A stretch of DNA of 64,000 nucleotides from positions 3,603,440-3,667,439 of the forward strand of contig NZ_KB375281.1 of assembly GCF_000336555.1 (NCBI RefSeq), written 5' to 3'. Positions 43,442-51,355 of this stretch are shown piece after piece. Both the position numbers and the translations under genes were made by a program. Below the pieces are notes generated by a model that did not search any database, was not told the origin of the DNA, and saw only the letters and a program-made list of their open reading frames with translations. This stretch comes from Afipia clevelandensis ATCC 49720 (lineage in GTDB: Bacteria; Pseudomonadota; Alphaproteobacteria; Rhizobiales; Xanthobacteraceae). Each line of letters begins with the position of its first letter. Position 1 is the first letter of the stretch.

Positions 43442-44686
43442 ATGAATTTCGATGACACCCCGCAGGAAGCCGCGTTCCGCGCCGAGGCCCGCGCCTGGAT
43501 TCAGGCCAATGCGCCGAAGGAACTGGAAGCCGAACTGTCACAGCCGACCGTCGGCCGCATCAAGCTGAAGAACCATGACATCCTGGAAGAATCCAAGAAG
43601 TGGCAGAAGAAGAAGGCTGAAGCCGGCTGGGCCTGCCTGCACTGGCCGAAGGAATTCGGCGGCCGCGGCGCGTCTCCCATCGAGCGCGTGATCTGGCAGC
43701 AGGAAGAAGGTTTTTACGGCAAACTCGAAGGCGTGTTCCTGATCGGTCAGGGCATGTGCGGCCCGACGCTGATGGCGTTCGGCAGCGATGCCGACAAGCA
43801 GAAATATCTTCCGCCGCTCGCCTCGGGTGAGCATGTCTGGTGCCAGTTGTTCTCCGAACCGTCCGCCGGCTCTGACGTCGCCGGTCTGCGCACCCGCGCC
43901 GAGAAGAAGGGCGACGACTGGATCATCAACGGCCAGAAAGTCTGGACCACCGGCGCGCACTTCTCCGACTACGGCATCGTGATTACGCGTACCGATCCGA
44001 CCCAGCCCAAGCACAAGGGCCTGACCATGTTCTGGCTGGACATGAAATCGCCGGGCGTCACGGTGAAGCCGATCAAGCAGGCCAACGGCCAGTCGGAATT
44101 CAACGAAGTCTATTTCGTCGATGTGAAGATTCCGGACTCGCAACGGCTGGGCAAGGTCGGTGACGGCTGGAATGTCTCGCTCACGACGCTGATGAACGAG
44201 CGCATGTCGATCGGCGCGCGCCAGTCCACCGGCTTCCCCGAACTGTTCGCCTTCTGCAACGACCTGATGCTCGAGGATGGTCCAGCCATCGACGATAAGA
44301 ACGTGCGCTCGAAGCTCGCGAACTGGGCGGTGAAGGCCAGCGGACTGAAATACACCAGCTATCGTTCGATCTCGGCGCTGTCGCGCGGCGAGCGTCCGGG
44401 TCCGGAAAACTCCATCGGCAAACTCGTCGCCGGCACCATGCTACAGGACATCGCGACCTTCGCGATGGATCTTCAGGGCGCCTCGGGCGTGCTGACCGAT
44501 GCGGACAGCCCGTCTGTCGGCGGCCAGTTCCAGTCGATCCTGTTGCGTTCGCCGTCGGACCGCATCGCGGGCGGCACCGACGAAATCCTGCGCAATATCA
44601 TCGCGGAGCGCGTGCTCGGTCTGCCGGGGGACATCCGCGTCGACAAGGACGTGCCGTTCAACGCGATCCCGACCAAGGGGCGCTGA
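43442..44686 (+). CDS. Acyl-CoA dehydrogenase, large subunit
   Basis: A 414-residue flavin acyl-CoA dehydrogenase: MNFDDTPQEAAFRAEARAWI, the FAD/substrate segment CQLFSEPSAGSDVAGLRTRA and NGQKVWTTGAHFSDYGIVIT, and the end RIAGGTDEILRNIIAERVLG. The canonical EGT is AGGT here, but a Glu is present in TTLMNERMSIGA at the helix position used as base by isovaleryl-CoA dehydrogenase. It is therefore probably the catalytic half of a pair with the upstream gene. The start is ATG 43442; the longer open frame upstream overlaps the previous gene. Confidence 0.9.
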   Translation: MNFDDTPQEAAFRAEARAWIQANAPKELEAELSQPTVGRIKLKNHDILEESKKWQKKKAEAGWACLHWPKEFGGRGASPIERVIWQQEEGFYGKLEGVFLIGQGMCGPTLMAFGSDADKQKYLPPLASGEHVWCQLFSEPSAGSDVAGLRTRAEKKGDDWIINGQKVWTTGAHFSDYGIVITRTDPTQPKHKGLTMFWLDMKSPGVTVKPIKQANGQSEFNEVYFVDVKIPDSQRLGKVGDGWNVSLTTLMNERMSIGARQSTGFPELFAFCNDLMLEDGPAIDDKNVRSKLANWAVKASGLKYTSYRSISALSRGERPGPENSIGKLVAGTMLQDIATFAMDLQGASGVLTDADSPSVGGQFQSILLRSPSDRIAGGTDEILRNIIAERVLGLPGDIRVDKDVPFNAIPTKGR

Positions 44687-44691
44687 TCGTC

Positions 44692-45384
44692 ATGTCCGCA
44701 CCGTCTGACAACGGCGACATCGGCGTCGTGGAGAAACTTCTGGCCGCGCGGTATTCCTGCCGCGCGTTCAAGCCCGAGCCGGTGCCGCGCGCGGTGATCG
44801 AGCGTGTGTTGTCGGCGGCGCAGAAAACCGCGTCGTGGTGCAACAGCCAGCCATGGCAGGTGACGATCTTCTCCGGCGATGCCTTGAAGGCGTTCGGCGA
44901 AGCCATGTACAAGGCCGCAAGCGAGCGCGCGCCGCCAGTCACCGATTTCGACTTCCCCCGCGAATACAAGGGTGTCTATCTGGATCGCCGCCGCGAAAGC
45001 GGCTTCCAGCTTTACAATGCGCTCGGCATTCCGCGCGGCGACAAGGCTGGTTACAACAAACAGATGCTGGAGAACTTCCGTTTCTTCGGCGCGCCCCATG
45101 TGGCGATCATCACCAGCGACGAAGCGCTCGGTACCTATGGTGCCATCGACTGCGGCGGCTATGTCAGCAACTTCATGCTGGCGGCGCAAGCTGTCGGCGT
45201 TGCCACCATCCCGCAGGCGGCGCTGGCCGGGCATGCGGATGTGGTGCGCAAGCATCTCGGTGTGGGTGACGACCGCCGCGTGGTGTGCGGCATTTCGTTC
45301 GGCTACGCCGATACGGCGCATCTGGCCAACAGCTACCGGACCAATCGCGCGAGCATCCCGGAAGCGGCGAACTTTATCGGATAA
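44692..45384 (+). CDS. Nitroreductase family FMN enzyme
   Basis: A 230-residue FMN-dependent nitroreductase: LLAARYSCRAFKPEPVPRAV, SAAQKTASWCNSQPWQVTIF and GGYVSNFMLAAQAVGVATIP, followed by VVCGISFGYADTAHLANSYR. The family uses NAD(P)H to reduce nitro groups, quinones, flavins or, in some members, unsaturated ring or halogen substrates. It starts 6 bp after the acyl-CoA dehydrogenase gene, so it is probably in the same operon; in such settings the true substrate is often a CoA ester or enone rather than a nitro compound. Confidence 0.88.
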   Translation: MSAPSDNGDIGVVEKLLAARYSCRAFKPEPVPRAVIERVLSAAQKTASWCNSQPWQVTIFSGDALKAFGEAMYKAASERAPPVTDFDFPREYKGVYLDRRRESGFQLYNALGIPRGDKAGYNKQMLENFRFFGAPHVAIITSDEALGTYGAIDCGGYVSNFMLAAQAVGVATIPQAALAGHADVVRKHLGVGDDRRVVCGISFGYADTAHLANSYRTNRASIPEAANFIG

Positions 45385-45406
45385 CCCATCGTGCTGAACG
45401 GCGGAA

Positions 45407-45484
45407 CGTCATTGCGAGGAGCGTAGCGGCGAAGCAATCCACCCTATGTTCAAGATGGATTGCTTCGCTTCGCTCGCAATGACG
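45407..45484. repeat. Dispersed palindromic repeat, family A
   Basis: CGTCATTGCGAGGAGCGTAG with GAAGCAATCCA, and GGATTGCTTCGCTTCGCTCG with CAATGACG. Between the nitroreductase and dehalogenase genes; both are on the plus strand. Confidence 0.8.
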
Positions 45485-45522
45485 CCGCATATGTTGGCGG
45501 GCCTTTGCGGAGAGCGATAACC

Positions 45523-46404
45523 ATGACTGAACAGCCGCTGTCGAAAAAGTTTATCGATGTCCTCGGCCATCGCATGGCATATCACGAGAGGGGCGACGGC
45601 GCGCCGATCCTGTTCCTGCACGGCAATCCCACCTCGTCCTATCTGTGGCGCGATGTCATGCCGGAGCTTGAAGGGCAGGGCCGCCTCATCGCACCGGACC
45701 TGATCGGCATGGGCGATTCGGAGAAGCTGCCGGACGTCAAGCCTGACACCTATCGCTTCACCACCCATCGCGATCATCTCTGGGCGTTCATCGACGCGGT
45801 GATCGGGCCAAAAGAAAAAATTCTGCTGGTGATCCACGACTGGGGTTCGGCACTCGGTTTCGACTGGGCCAACCAGCATCGCGATCGCGTGCGCGGCATC
45901 GTCTATATGGAAGGCATCGTGCGGCCGGTGGCGGGCTGGGAGGAATGGAGCGAGGCGGCGACGCCGGTGTTCCAGGGCTTCCGCTCCGACAAGGGCGAGC
46001 AGATGATCATCGAGCGCAATCTGTTCATCGAGCGCGTGCTGCCGGGTTCGGTGCTGCGCAAGCTGACCGAAGCGGAGATGACGGAATACCGCAAGCCGTT
46101 TTTGAAGTCCGAGGATCGTTGGCCGACGCTGACCTGGCCGCGCCAGATTCCGATTGCGGGCGAGCCTGCTGATGTCGTTGCCATTGTCGATGCTTACGCG
46201 AGATGGATGGCGGAAAATGACGTTCCGAAACTGTTCGTCAATGCCGAGCCCGGCGCGATCCTGATCGGCAAGGTGCGGGAGTTCTGCCGTGGCTGGAAGA
46301 ACCAGACCGAGGTCACCGTGCCTGGCAGCCATTTCATTCAGGAGGATTCCGGTCCCGCGATTGGCCGCGCCATTGCGGGCTGGATCAGGGACAACAAGGT
46401 TTAA
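45523..46404 (+). CDS. Haloalkane dehalogenase, LinB/DhaA-like (subfamily II)
   Basis: A 293-residue alpha/beta-hydrolase that hydrolyses carbon-halogen bonds to alcohol plus halide. The whole subfamily-II catalytic set is present: nucleophile Asp106 and halide-binding Trp107 in VIHDWGSALGF, halide-binding Asn35 in FLHGNPTSSYLWR, catalytic Glu130 in YMEGIVRP and base His270 in PGSHFIQEDS. LinB numbering is N38/D108/W109/E132/H272, so the spacing agrees closely. Segments such as PRQIPIAGEPADVVAI also look LinB-like. The start is ATG 45523. Substrate range is unknown. It follows the nitroreductase with a repeat between. Confidence 0.93.
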   Translation: MTEQPLSKKFIDVLGHRMAYHERGDGAPILFLHGNPTSSYLWRDVMPELEGQGRLIAPDLIGMGDSEKLPDVKPDTYRFTTHRDHLWAFIDAVIGPKEKILLVIHDWGSALGFDWANQHRDRVRGIVYMEGIVRPVAGWEEWSEAATPVFQGFRSDKGEQMIIERNLFIERVLPGSVLRKLTEAEMTEYRKPFLKSEDRWPTLTWPRQIPIAGEPADVVAIVDAYARWMAENDVPKLFVNAEPGAILIGKVREFCRGWKNQTEVTVPGSHFIQEDSGPAIGRAIAGWIRDNKV

Positions 46405-46407
46405 GCC

Positions 46408-46827
46408 TCACGCCGTCACATGTTTCTCATATTGAGGCAGGTCGTCAGTAATGGTGAACCATGGCGCCTTCGAGCCGACGAAGATATGCGCGCTCGGGCG
46501 AATCGCGGGTGCATCCACAAGGCTACCCATCGCGATATGGACGTATTCTCCGCCGCGCACCACGGAATAGAGAAATGAACCACAGGTCTTGCAATGCGCA
46601 TCGTGACCGGTGGCGTCGCCGACGATCAGAAGACACTCGCTTCCTTTTGTCACGGCGAGTTTGTGGTGCTCTATCCCGGCAATCGGCTTGAAGGCTGAAC
46701 CCGTCGCCCGCCGGCAGTTCGAGCAATGACAGTTCATCGCGTAGCGGAATTCGTCGGCAACCGTGTAATGCACGCCACCGCAAAAGCATTGGCCGGCAAG
46801 CTGCCGGCTGGCAGGGGTATCTGGCAC
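46408..46827 (-). CDS. GFA-family (CENP-V/GFA) zinc protein
   Basis: A 139-residue GFA-like protein with the zinc-binding cysteine pattern GQCFCGGVHY, NCHCSNCRRATGSAFK and CKTCGSFLY. The family is named after glutathione-dependent formaldehyde-activating enzyme, but most members have no proven activity. The start GTG 46827 (MPDTPASRQLAG) is preferred because GGGAG lies 6-10 nt upstream. An in-frame ATG at 46902 would add 25 residues of low-complexity sequence. It is convergent with the dehalogenase gene, 3 bp apart. Confidence 0.85.
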   Translation of the reverse strand: MPDTPASRQLAGQCFCGGVHYTVADEFRYAMNCHCSNCRRATGSAFKPIAGIEHHKLAVTKGSECLLIVGDATGHDAHCKTCGSFLYSVVRGGEYVHIAMGSLVDAPAIRPSAHIFVGSKAPWFTITDDLPQYEKHVTA

Positions 46828-47040
46828 TCCGGTCTCCCTCTCGCTGACCGAATCATCCCGGCCTGGGTCGAAGCCCGCTCCGCCGGTTCCATCTCCTAAC
46901 ATGAGATGAATGAGCGCGCGAAACCGGGCAGGTGGTTAACCCTGCGTTAGGATTTTGCATTGCATCTTCCGCACATGAGTGGCGCATGATTTTTCCGCCA
47001 ACCCGCCCATACTGGCGGATCATGTGCTGGGGAGATGACA

Positions 47041-47454
47041 ATGTTATCCAGCCGCGAAGCCTTTGAGAACGATGTCTGCCCGGTCGGCGACGAAATGCTC
47101 GGAAGCCTGTACCGCGCGAGCGAACATGGCCTTCCTCAACTTGTGGAATCGGTCTCTGCCGATGTCAGAGCGATGCTGGCGCTGTTCTGCTACAAACGCG
47201 CGCATCTGCACGGCATGAGCCTCGCCATCGCCGCGACCTGCACGGAGCGCGATCTGGTGGAGCAGGGCGGCATCGTCGGCTCGACCTTGTTCGCAATGTC
47301 CCGGGAAGCGCCATCGCCGCAGTCGATATCCGCAGCCAGCAGCCGCCGCAGCATTACGCTCTCGACCAAGCCACTCAGCACGCTAGCGCCGCTTGTCGAC
47401 GAGATCGACGATGAAGAGCCGGCCGCAGAAAACCTCACCGCGGTTCCTGCCTGA
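47041..47454 (+). CDS. Hypothetical protein
   Basis: A 137-residue protein, MLSSREAFENDVCPVGDEML, with a central helical part (SVSADVRAMLALFCYKRAHL, SLAIAATCTERDLVEQGGIV) and a polar, Ser/Pro-rich, probably disordered C-terminus ending EDEEPAAENL-like acidic sequence. There is no signal peptide or membrane helix. Two in-frame ATGs exist at 47035 and 47041; the GGGGAG site fits the second better (about 7 nt). The family is not recognised. Confidence 0.6.
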   Translation: MLSSREAFENDVCPVGDEMLGSLYRASEHGLPQLVESVSADVRAMLALFCYKRAHLHGMSLAIAATCTERDLVEQGGIVGSTLFAMSREAPSPQSISAASSRRSITLSTKPLSTLAPLVDEIDDEEPAAENLTAVPA

Positions 47455-47529
47455 GGATCACGGGATTTATTTCTCTGACGGGCGATGTACGTTGCGTCGC
47501 CCGGTGAGTCTAACGTTGGCTGCCAGTCG

Positions 47530-47712
47530 TCAGCTTTGATGCGGGCCGCGCATCATCTTCAGCGCATCCTCGACATGCCGCCATTCCTTGGCCCGCTCGG
47601 TCTGGCCGTGTTCCTCGCACTCTACCGCGCGCTGCGCCACCTTCGCGATGGCCTGAGGGCCGTGCATTTCCAGCAACTGCCGGGCGTAATCGTGAATTTC
47701 CGTCTCGCGCAT
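47530..47712 (-). CDS. Small conserved-looking helical protein
   Basis: A 60-residue protein, MRETEIHDYARQLLEMHGPQ, followed by AIAKVAQRAVECEEHGQTER and a basic end. It is predicted to be all helical and resembles short proteins I associate with Bradyrhizobium genomes, function unknown. The open frame extends to 47817, but that part does not look like protein. Last of a minus-strand run behind the YkgJ gene. Confidence 0.6.
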   Translation of the reverse strand: MRETEIHDYARQLLEMHGPQAIAKVAQRAVECEEHGQTERAKEWRHVEDALKMMRGPHQS

Positions 47713-47776
47713 GGATCTGCTCCCTCGTTCAAACCCGTTGAACGTAAGACGCCCGGCGCGGCGGATTCGTTCCGCG

Positions 47777-48103
47777 TTATTGGCTCCCGGCGATGGAACC
47801 CGGCGGAAGTTCCCCAAGGTTGAAACGCCGCCGCGCCATCAGGCACTCAGGATCGCCCGGCAGGCATGTCCGGCAAACCTCAGGGCGCACTTCGTAAATG
47901 CCGCATGCTGTGAAGGCCCCGATTTTTCCGGTCAGCGCGGTGCAGCGGTCGCCGTCGCAACGCATGCCGGAGAGGCGGTCGTTGACGAACTTTGCCGGAA
48001 TGAGATCGAGCGCGGCGTCGTCTTCCGTGGTGAAACGCGGCCAGTTGCTCGAATAGGAGCAGCAAGCGCCGCAGCTCTGGCAGGGACTATCGCTCGCCGT
48101 CAT
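47777..48103 (-). CDS. YkgJ-family cysteine cluster protein
   Basis: A 108-residue protein with the family's metal-binding cysteine pattern: PCQSCGACCSYSS near the N-terminus, DRCTALTG and TACGIYEVRPEVCRTCLPGDPEC. The YkgJ/Fe-S oxidoreductase-like domain probably binds zinc or an Fe-S cluster. The gene overlaps the end of the upstream YafY regulator gene by 17 bp, so the two are translationally coupled. Confidence 0.88.
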   Translation of the reverse strand: MTASDSPCQSCGACCSYSSNWPRFTTEDDAALDLIPAKFVNDRLSGMRCDGDRCTALTGKIGAFTACGIYEVRPEVCRTCLPGDPECLMARRRFNLGELPPGSIAGSQ

Positions 48104-48806
48104 GGCATCCCCGCTCCTGCATACGCCGCTCCTGCATCACCTTCAGCCACTTCACGCGCAGCGCGGCGCGCCGCTCGGGATATTTCTCGTCCAGAAACAG
48201 GGCCTGCACGATCCGGTCGATACGGAAGCTGCGAAAATCCTGCCGCAGTTCGCACCAGCCTGCGAGATGCAGCACCGTTTCAAGGTAGCCGATGGCGATC
48301 GGCCAGATGGTGCGTTCGGTGTCGCGGCCCTGTTCGTCGCGATAGTGCAGCCGGATTTTCTTGCTGGCATAGATATGCGCGCGCAGTGTCGTCATGTCGG
48401 TGGTGTCGGGCGCCGCGTCCCATCTCGGACGGATCCGGCTGGCGGGCTCCAGCGCCAGCGGCTGCAGCCGCTCGGGAATGGTATCGACAATTTTTGCGAT
48501 GAGGTCCTGCGCCGCCTTGGCCAGAACCGGGTCGGCCCGCCCGGCCACCCATTGCGCGCCAAGCACCGCCGCCTCGACCTCGTCGGGCGTCAGCATTAGC
48601 GGGGGCATGTCAAAGCCCTTTTCCAGCACATAGCCGGTGCCGGCCTCACCCCGGATCGGGACCCGCTGGCCGATCAGGGTGGCGATGTCGCGGTAGACCG
48701 TGCGTTTGGAGGTTTCCAGCTCGCCGGCGATGGCCTCGGCGGTCAGCGGCTTGCGGGTGCGCCGGAGCACCTGGATGATCTGAAACAGCCGGTCGGCGCG
48801 CCGCAT
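48087..48806 (-). CDS. YafY-type HTH/WYL transcriptional regulator
   Basis: A 239-residue regulator with an N-terminal winged helix (MRRADRLFQIIQVLRRTRKP, LTAEAIAGELETSKRTVYRD, then IATLIGQRVPIRGEAG) and a C-terminal WYL domain (KIRLHYRDEQGRDTERTIWP, LAGWCELRQDFRSFRIDRI). WYL domains sense nucleic-acid or small ligands. The start is ATG 48806; the frame is open to 48908 but reads as spacer. It is divergent from the GST gene (94 bp) and probably regulates it. Confidence 0.9.
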   Translation of the reverse strand: MRRADRLFQIIQVLRRTRKPLTAEAIAGELETSKRTVYRDIATLIGQRVPIRGEAGTGYVLEKGFDMPPLMLTPDEVEAAVLGAQWVAGRADPVLAKAAQDLIAKIVDTIPERLQPLALEPASRIRPRWDAAPDTTDMTTLRAHIYASKKIRLHYRDEQGRDTERTIWPIAIGYLETVLHLAGWCELRQDFRSFRIDRIVQALFLDEKYPERRAALRVKWLKVMQERRMQERGCHDGER

Positions 48807-48900
48807 CGTTTTCGTCTCGTTGTCCGCTTGCTGCTGACAGTAGGGTGGCAGCAGGGGGTAACTAGAAACGGGCATCTTTTCAACGCAGAAGGATGCCCCG

Positions 48901-49626
48901 ATGATCACCCTGTACGGTTTTGGCCCCGGCTTCGGCCTCCCGGAAATCAGCCCCTATGTCACCAAGACCGAGGTCCAGCTCAGGATGGCGGGGCTGGACT
49001 ATGTCAAGCAGCCCGCCGTGCCGGACAGTTCGCCAAAGGGACAGCTCCCTTACATCGACGATGGCGAAATGATCGCGGATTCCACCTTCATCCGGCGCCA
49101 TCTGGAGCTGAAGCACGGGTTCGATCTCGACGCCGATCTGGACGAGCGCCAGCGCGCCGAGGCCTGGGCGATCGAGCGGATGATTGAAAACCATTTCACC
49201 TGGGCATTCACCTATACGCGCTGGATGATCCCGGAGAATTTCGCAAAAGGCCCGGCGCACTTTTTCGACGGCGCGCCCGAGGCCGTCCGCGATGCGCTGC
49301 GCGCGGATGTCTTGCGCAGGGTTGGCGAGAGCATGCGGCTGGCCGGTCTTGGCCGCCATACGCCGGAGGAGATCGTCGGACTTGGCACGCGCTCGCTGTC
49401 CGCGCTGTCGATGCTGCTGGGCTGGAAGCCGTATCTGATGGGTGACCGGCCCTGCGGCACGGATGCCATCGCCTTCGCCTCGCTTGCTGGCCTGATGACA
49501 CCGTTCTTCAATTCGCCATTGCGCGAGCGCGCGCTGCAATTTGCCAATCTCACGGCCTATGTGGACCGCATGATGATGCAGTACTATCCCGAACATCCCT
49601 GGCAGCGGATGGCGGCCGCGGCATGA
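48901..49626 (+). CDS. Glutathione S-transferase family protein (FAXC/metaxin-like)
   Basis: A 241-residue GST-fold protein: thioredoxin-like N-terminal domain (MITLYGFGPGFGLPEISPYV, KGQLPYIDDGEMIADSTFIR) and helical C-terminal domain with DRPCGTDAIAFASLAGLMTP. The KGQLPYI and ADS motifs mark the glutathione site, but the sequence leans to the FAXC/Tom37-like GST group, whose activity is uncertain. It is divergent from the YafY regulator. A family A repeat follows 8 bp after the stop. Confidence 0.85.
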   Translation: MITLYGFGPGFGLPEISPYVTKTEVQLRMAGLDYVKQPAVPDSSPKGQLPYIDDGEMIADSTFIRRHLELKHGFDLDADLDERQRAEAWAIERMIENHFTWAFTYTRWMIPENFAKGPAHFFDGAPEAVRDALRADVLRRVGESMRLAGLGRHTPEEIVGLGTRSLSALSMLLGWKPYLMGDRPCGTDAIAFASLAGLMTPFFNSPLRERALQFANLTAYVDRMMMQYYPEHPWQRMAAAA

Positions 49627-49633
49627 AACCGGT

Positions 49634-49716
49634 CGTCATTGCGAGGAGCGGAGCGACGAAGCAATCCATATTTCCTCTTCCGAAGAGTGGATTGCTTCGC
49701 TTCGCTCGCAATGACG
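49634..49716. repeat. Dispersed palindromic repeat, family A
   Basis: CGTCATTGCGAGGAGCGGAG with GAAGCAATCCA, and GGATTGCTTCGCTTCGCTCG with CAATGACG. It fills the gap between convergent genes almost exactly and could act as a bidirectional terminator-like hairpin. Confidence 0.8.
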
Positions 49717-49720
49717 AACG

Positions 49721-50347
49721 CTAACTCGCTGACTTCTGCTTCAACGACGCCACCTCCGCCTCCAGCTCCGCGATACGCGCATCGCGCGCAGCGACCGCCG
49801 CCGCGACATCGGCGGCGTCGAATTTCATCGGGATATGCTGCGGGCAGTTGCTGTCCCAGGCGGCAACCTTGAAAACGATCGCCTGCTCGGGCCGGGCCTT
49901 GTAGTCCTTCGGCATCAAGGCCGCGGTCAACGCCGGATCATCCTCCACCACGCGCGCCTCGCCCCAGATCTTGATCCGGCGGCGGTTCACATAGTCGATC
50001 AGGAATATATAGGCCTTGGGGTTCTCGCTGAGATTGCCCTGCGTGATGTATTGCCGGTTGCCCTTGTAGTCGGCGAAGGCCAGCGTGCTCTTGTCCAGAA
50101 TCTTGATGAAGCCCGCAGGCCCGCCGCGATGCTGGATATAGGGCTGGCCGTCAGCGGTCGCTGTTGCGAGGAAGAAACTGGTCTGCTCGCCGATGAAGGC
50201 GGCCAGCGCTTCGTCGATCTCGGTACGAAAGCCGCCGCGGTCTTCCTCCATATGCGCGTAGCCCTGGCGCGAGCCTTTGCGGCTCTGGATCGCTTTCACG
50301 GCAGGCGTGAAGGCGACATCGCTTGAATAGGTCTGGGTGGTTGTCAT
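49721..50347 (-). CDS. Pyridoxamine 5'-phosphate oxidase-like flavoprotein
   Basis: A 208-residue PNPOx-fold protein: FLATATADGQPYIQHRGGPA, FADYKGNRQYITQGNL and RRRIKIWGEARVVEDDP, followed by a C-terminal heptad-like helix (RDARIAELEAEVASLKQ), likely a coiled coil. The family binds FMN or F420-like flavins and includes putative oxidoreductases; a true vitamin B6 role is not implied. It is divergent from a LysR gene that probably controls it. Confidence 0.88.
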   Translation of the reverse strand: MTTTQTYSSDVAFTPAVKAIQSRKGSRQGYAHMEEDRGGFRTEIDEALAAFIGEQTSFFLATATADGQPYIQHRGGPAGFIKILDKSTLAFADYKGNRQYITQGNLSENPKAYIFLIDYVNRRRIKIWGEARVVEDDPALTAALMPKDYKARPEQAIVFKVAAWDSNCPQHIPMKFDAADVAAAVAARDARIAELEAEVASLKQKSAS

Positions 50348-50417
50348 GGCTGACCTCCGAGGATCATGGAGAATACTCCGGATTTGGGTGCTGCCGTTCT
50401 CGAAATAATTATCGCTA

Positions 50418-50445
50418 TTGACAGTTCATAATTGCGCAATATGAA
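50418..50445 (+). promoter_or_regulatory. Predicted lysR promoter overlapping a palindrome
   Basis: TTGACA (50418-50423) and TATGAA (50440-50445) with a 16-bp spacer. The spacer contains the perfect palindrome ATTGCGCAAT (50431-50440), with symmetric CATA/TATG-like flanks. A regulator bound there would block the promoter, consistent with LysR autorepression. The predicted transcription start lies 5-8 nt from the lysR ATG, so the mRNA may be nearly leaderless. Confidence 0.45.
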
Positions 50446-50453
50446 ATAATGCG

Positions 50454-51353
50454 ATGGACCGGATCGACGCCATGCGCGCCTTTGTTGCGGTGGCAGACCT
50501 TCAGGGGTTCGCCCCCGCAGCACGCAAGCTCGGGCTGTCGGCTTCCGCGGTGACGCGGCTGATCGCCAGTCTCGAAAATCATCTCGGCGCGCGGCTGCTC
50601 CAGCGCACCACGCGCTCGGTGACGCTGACCGATGTCGGCGCGCGTTACCTGGAGCGGGCGCGGCGGATTCTCGGCGATCTTGAGGAAGCGGAAGATTCGG
50701 TTCAGGCCGAACGCAGCAAACCGTCAGGCCGGCTGATCGTCTCGGCGCCACTGATGTTCGGGCGGCTTCATGTCGGCCCGGTGATGTCGGCCTATCTGAA
50801 ACAATATCCCGACGTCAGCGCCGAACTGCGGCTCTCGGACCGGACGGTCAATCTGGTGGAAGAGGGCATCGACCTTGCCGTGCGCATCGGCCATCTGGCG
50901 GATTCCAGTGTGATCGCGCGGGCGGTGGGGGACATGCGGCGGGTCGTGGTCGCATCGCCGCGTTATCTCAAGGCGCGCGGCACGCCGCAGAAACTGTCGG
51001 ACCTCGCCGATCATGAGGTCATCCAGTTTTCTGGCAGCAGTGCCCTTATGGAATGGCGCTTTATCGAAGACGGGCGCGAAATCCGGGTGCCGAATACGTC
51101 GCGCTTTGCCACCAACAGTACCGATGCCGCCGTGCTCCATGCCGAGCAGGGCGGCGGCCTGATCAGTGTGCTGGCGTATCAGGTCGCGGAGTCACTCAAG
51201 GCAGGACGGCTCAAGATCGTGCTGGCAAAGTATGAACTGCCGACGATGCCGATCCATCTGGTGTATCCGACATCGCGATTGCTCTCGGCGAAGGTCCGGG
51301 CGTTCATCGATCTCGTGGTGGCGAAGACCGACTGGCGGTTCGGAACGAAGTAG
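50454..51353 (+). CDS. LysR-family transcriptional regulator
   Basis: A 299-residue LysR regulator: winged helix-turn-helix (MDRIDAMRAFVAVADLQGFA, ARKLGLSASAVTRLIASLEN, HLGARLLQRTTRSVTLTDVG), linker helix, and a periplasmic-binding-like effector domain. It belongs to the subgroup that often controls a divergent oxidoreductase, here the PNPOx-like gene. It ends 2 bp before the converging thioesterase stop. Confidence 0.93.
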   Translation: MDRIDAMRAFVAVADLQGFAPAARKLGLSASAVTRLIASLENHLGARLLQRTTRSVTLTDVGARYLERARRILGDLEEAEDSVQAERSKPSGRLIVSAPLMFGRLHVGPVMSAYLKQYPDVSAELRLSDRTVNLVEEGIDLAVRIGHLADSSVIARAVGDMRRVVVASPRYLKARGTPQKLSDLADHEVIQFSGSSALMEWRFIEDGREIRVPNTSRFATNSTDAAVLHAEQGGGLISVLAYQVAESLKAGRLKIVLAKYELPTMPIHLVYPTSRLLSAKVRAFIDLVVAKTDWRFGTK

Positions 51354-51355
51354 TG

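Noticed and set aside
44692..45384. Annotation of the nitroreductase as BluB or a specific nitro-aromatic reductase
   Set aside because: Only general family motifs are visible; no cobalamin genes or nitro-aromatic genes are nearby.
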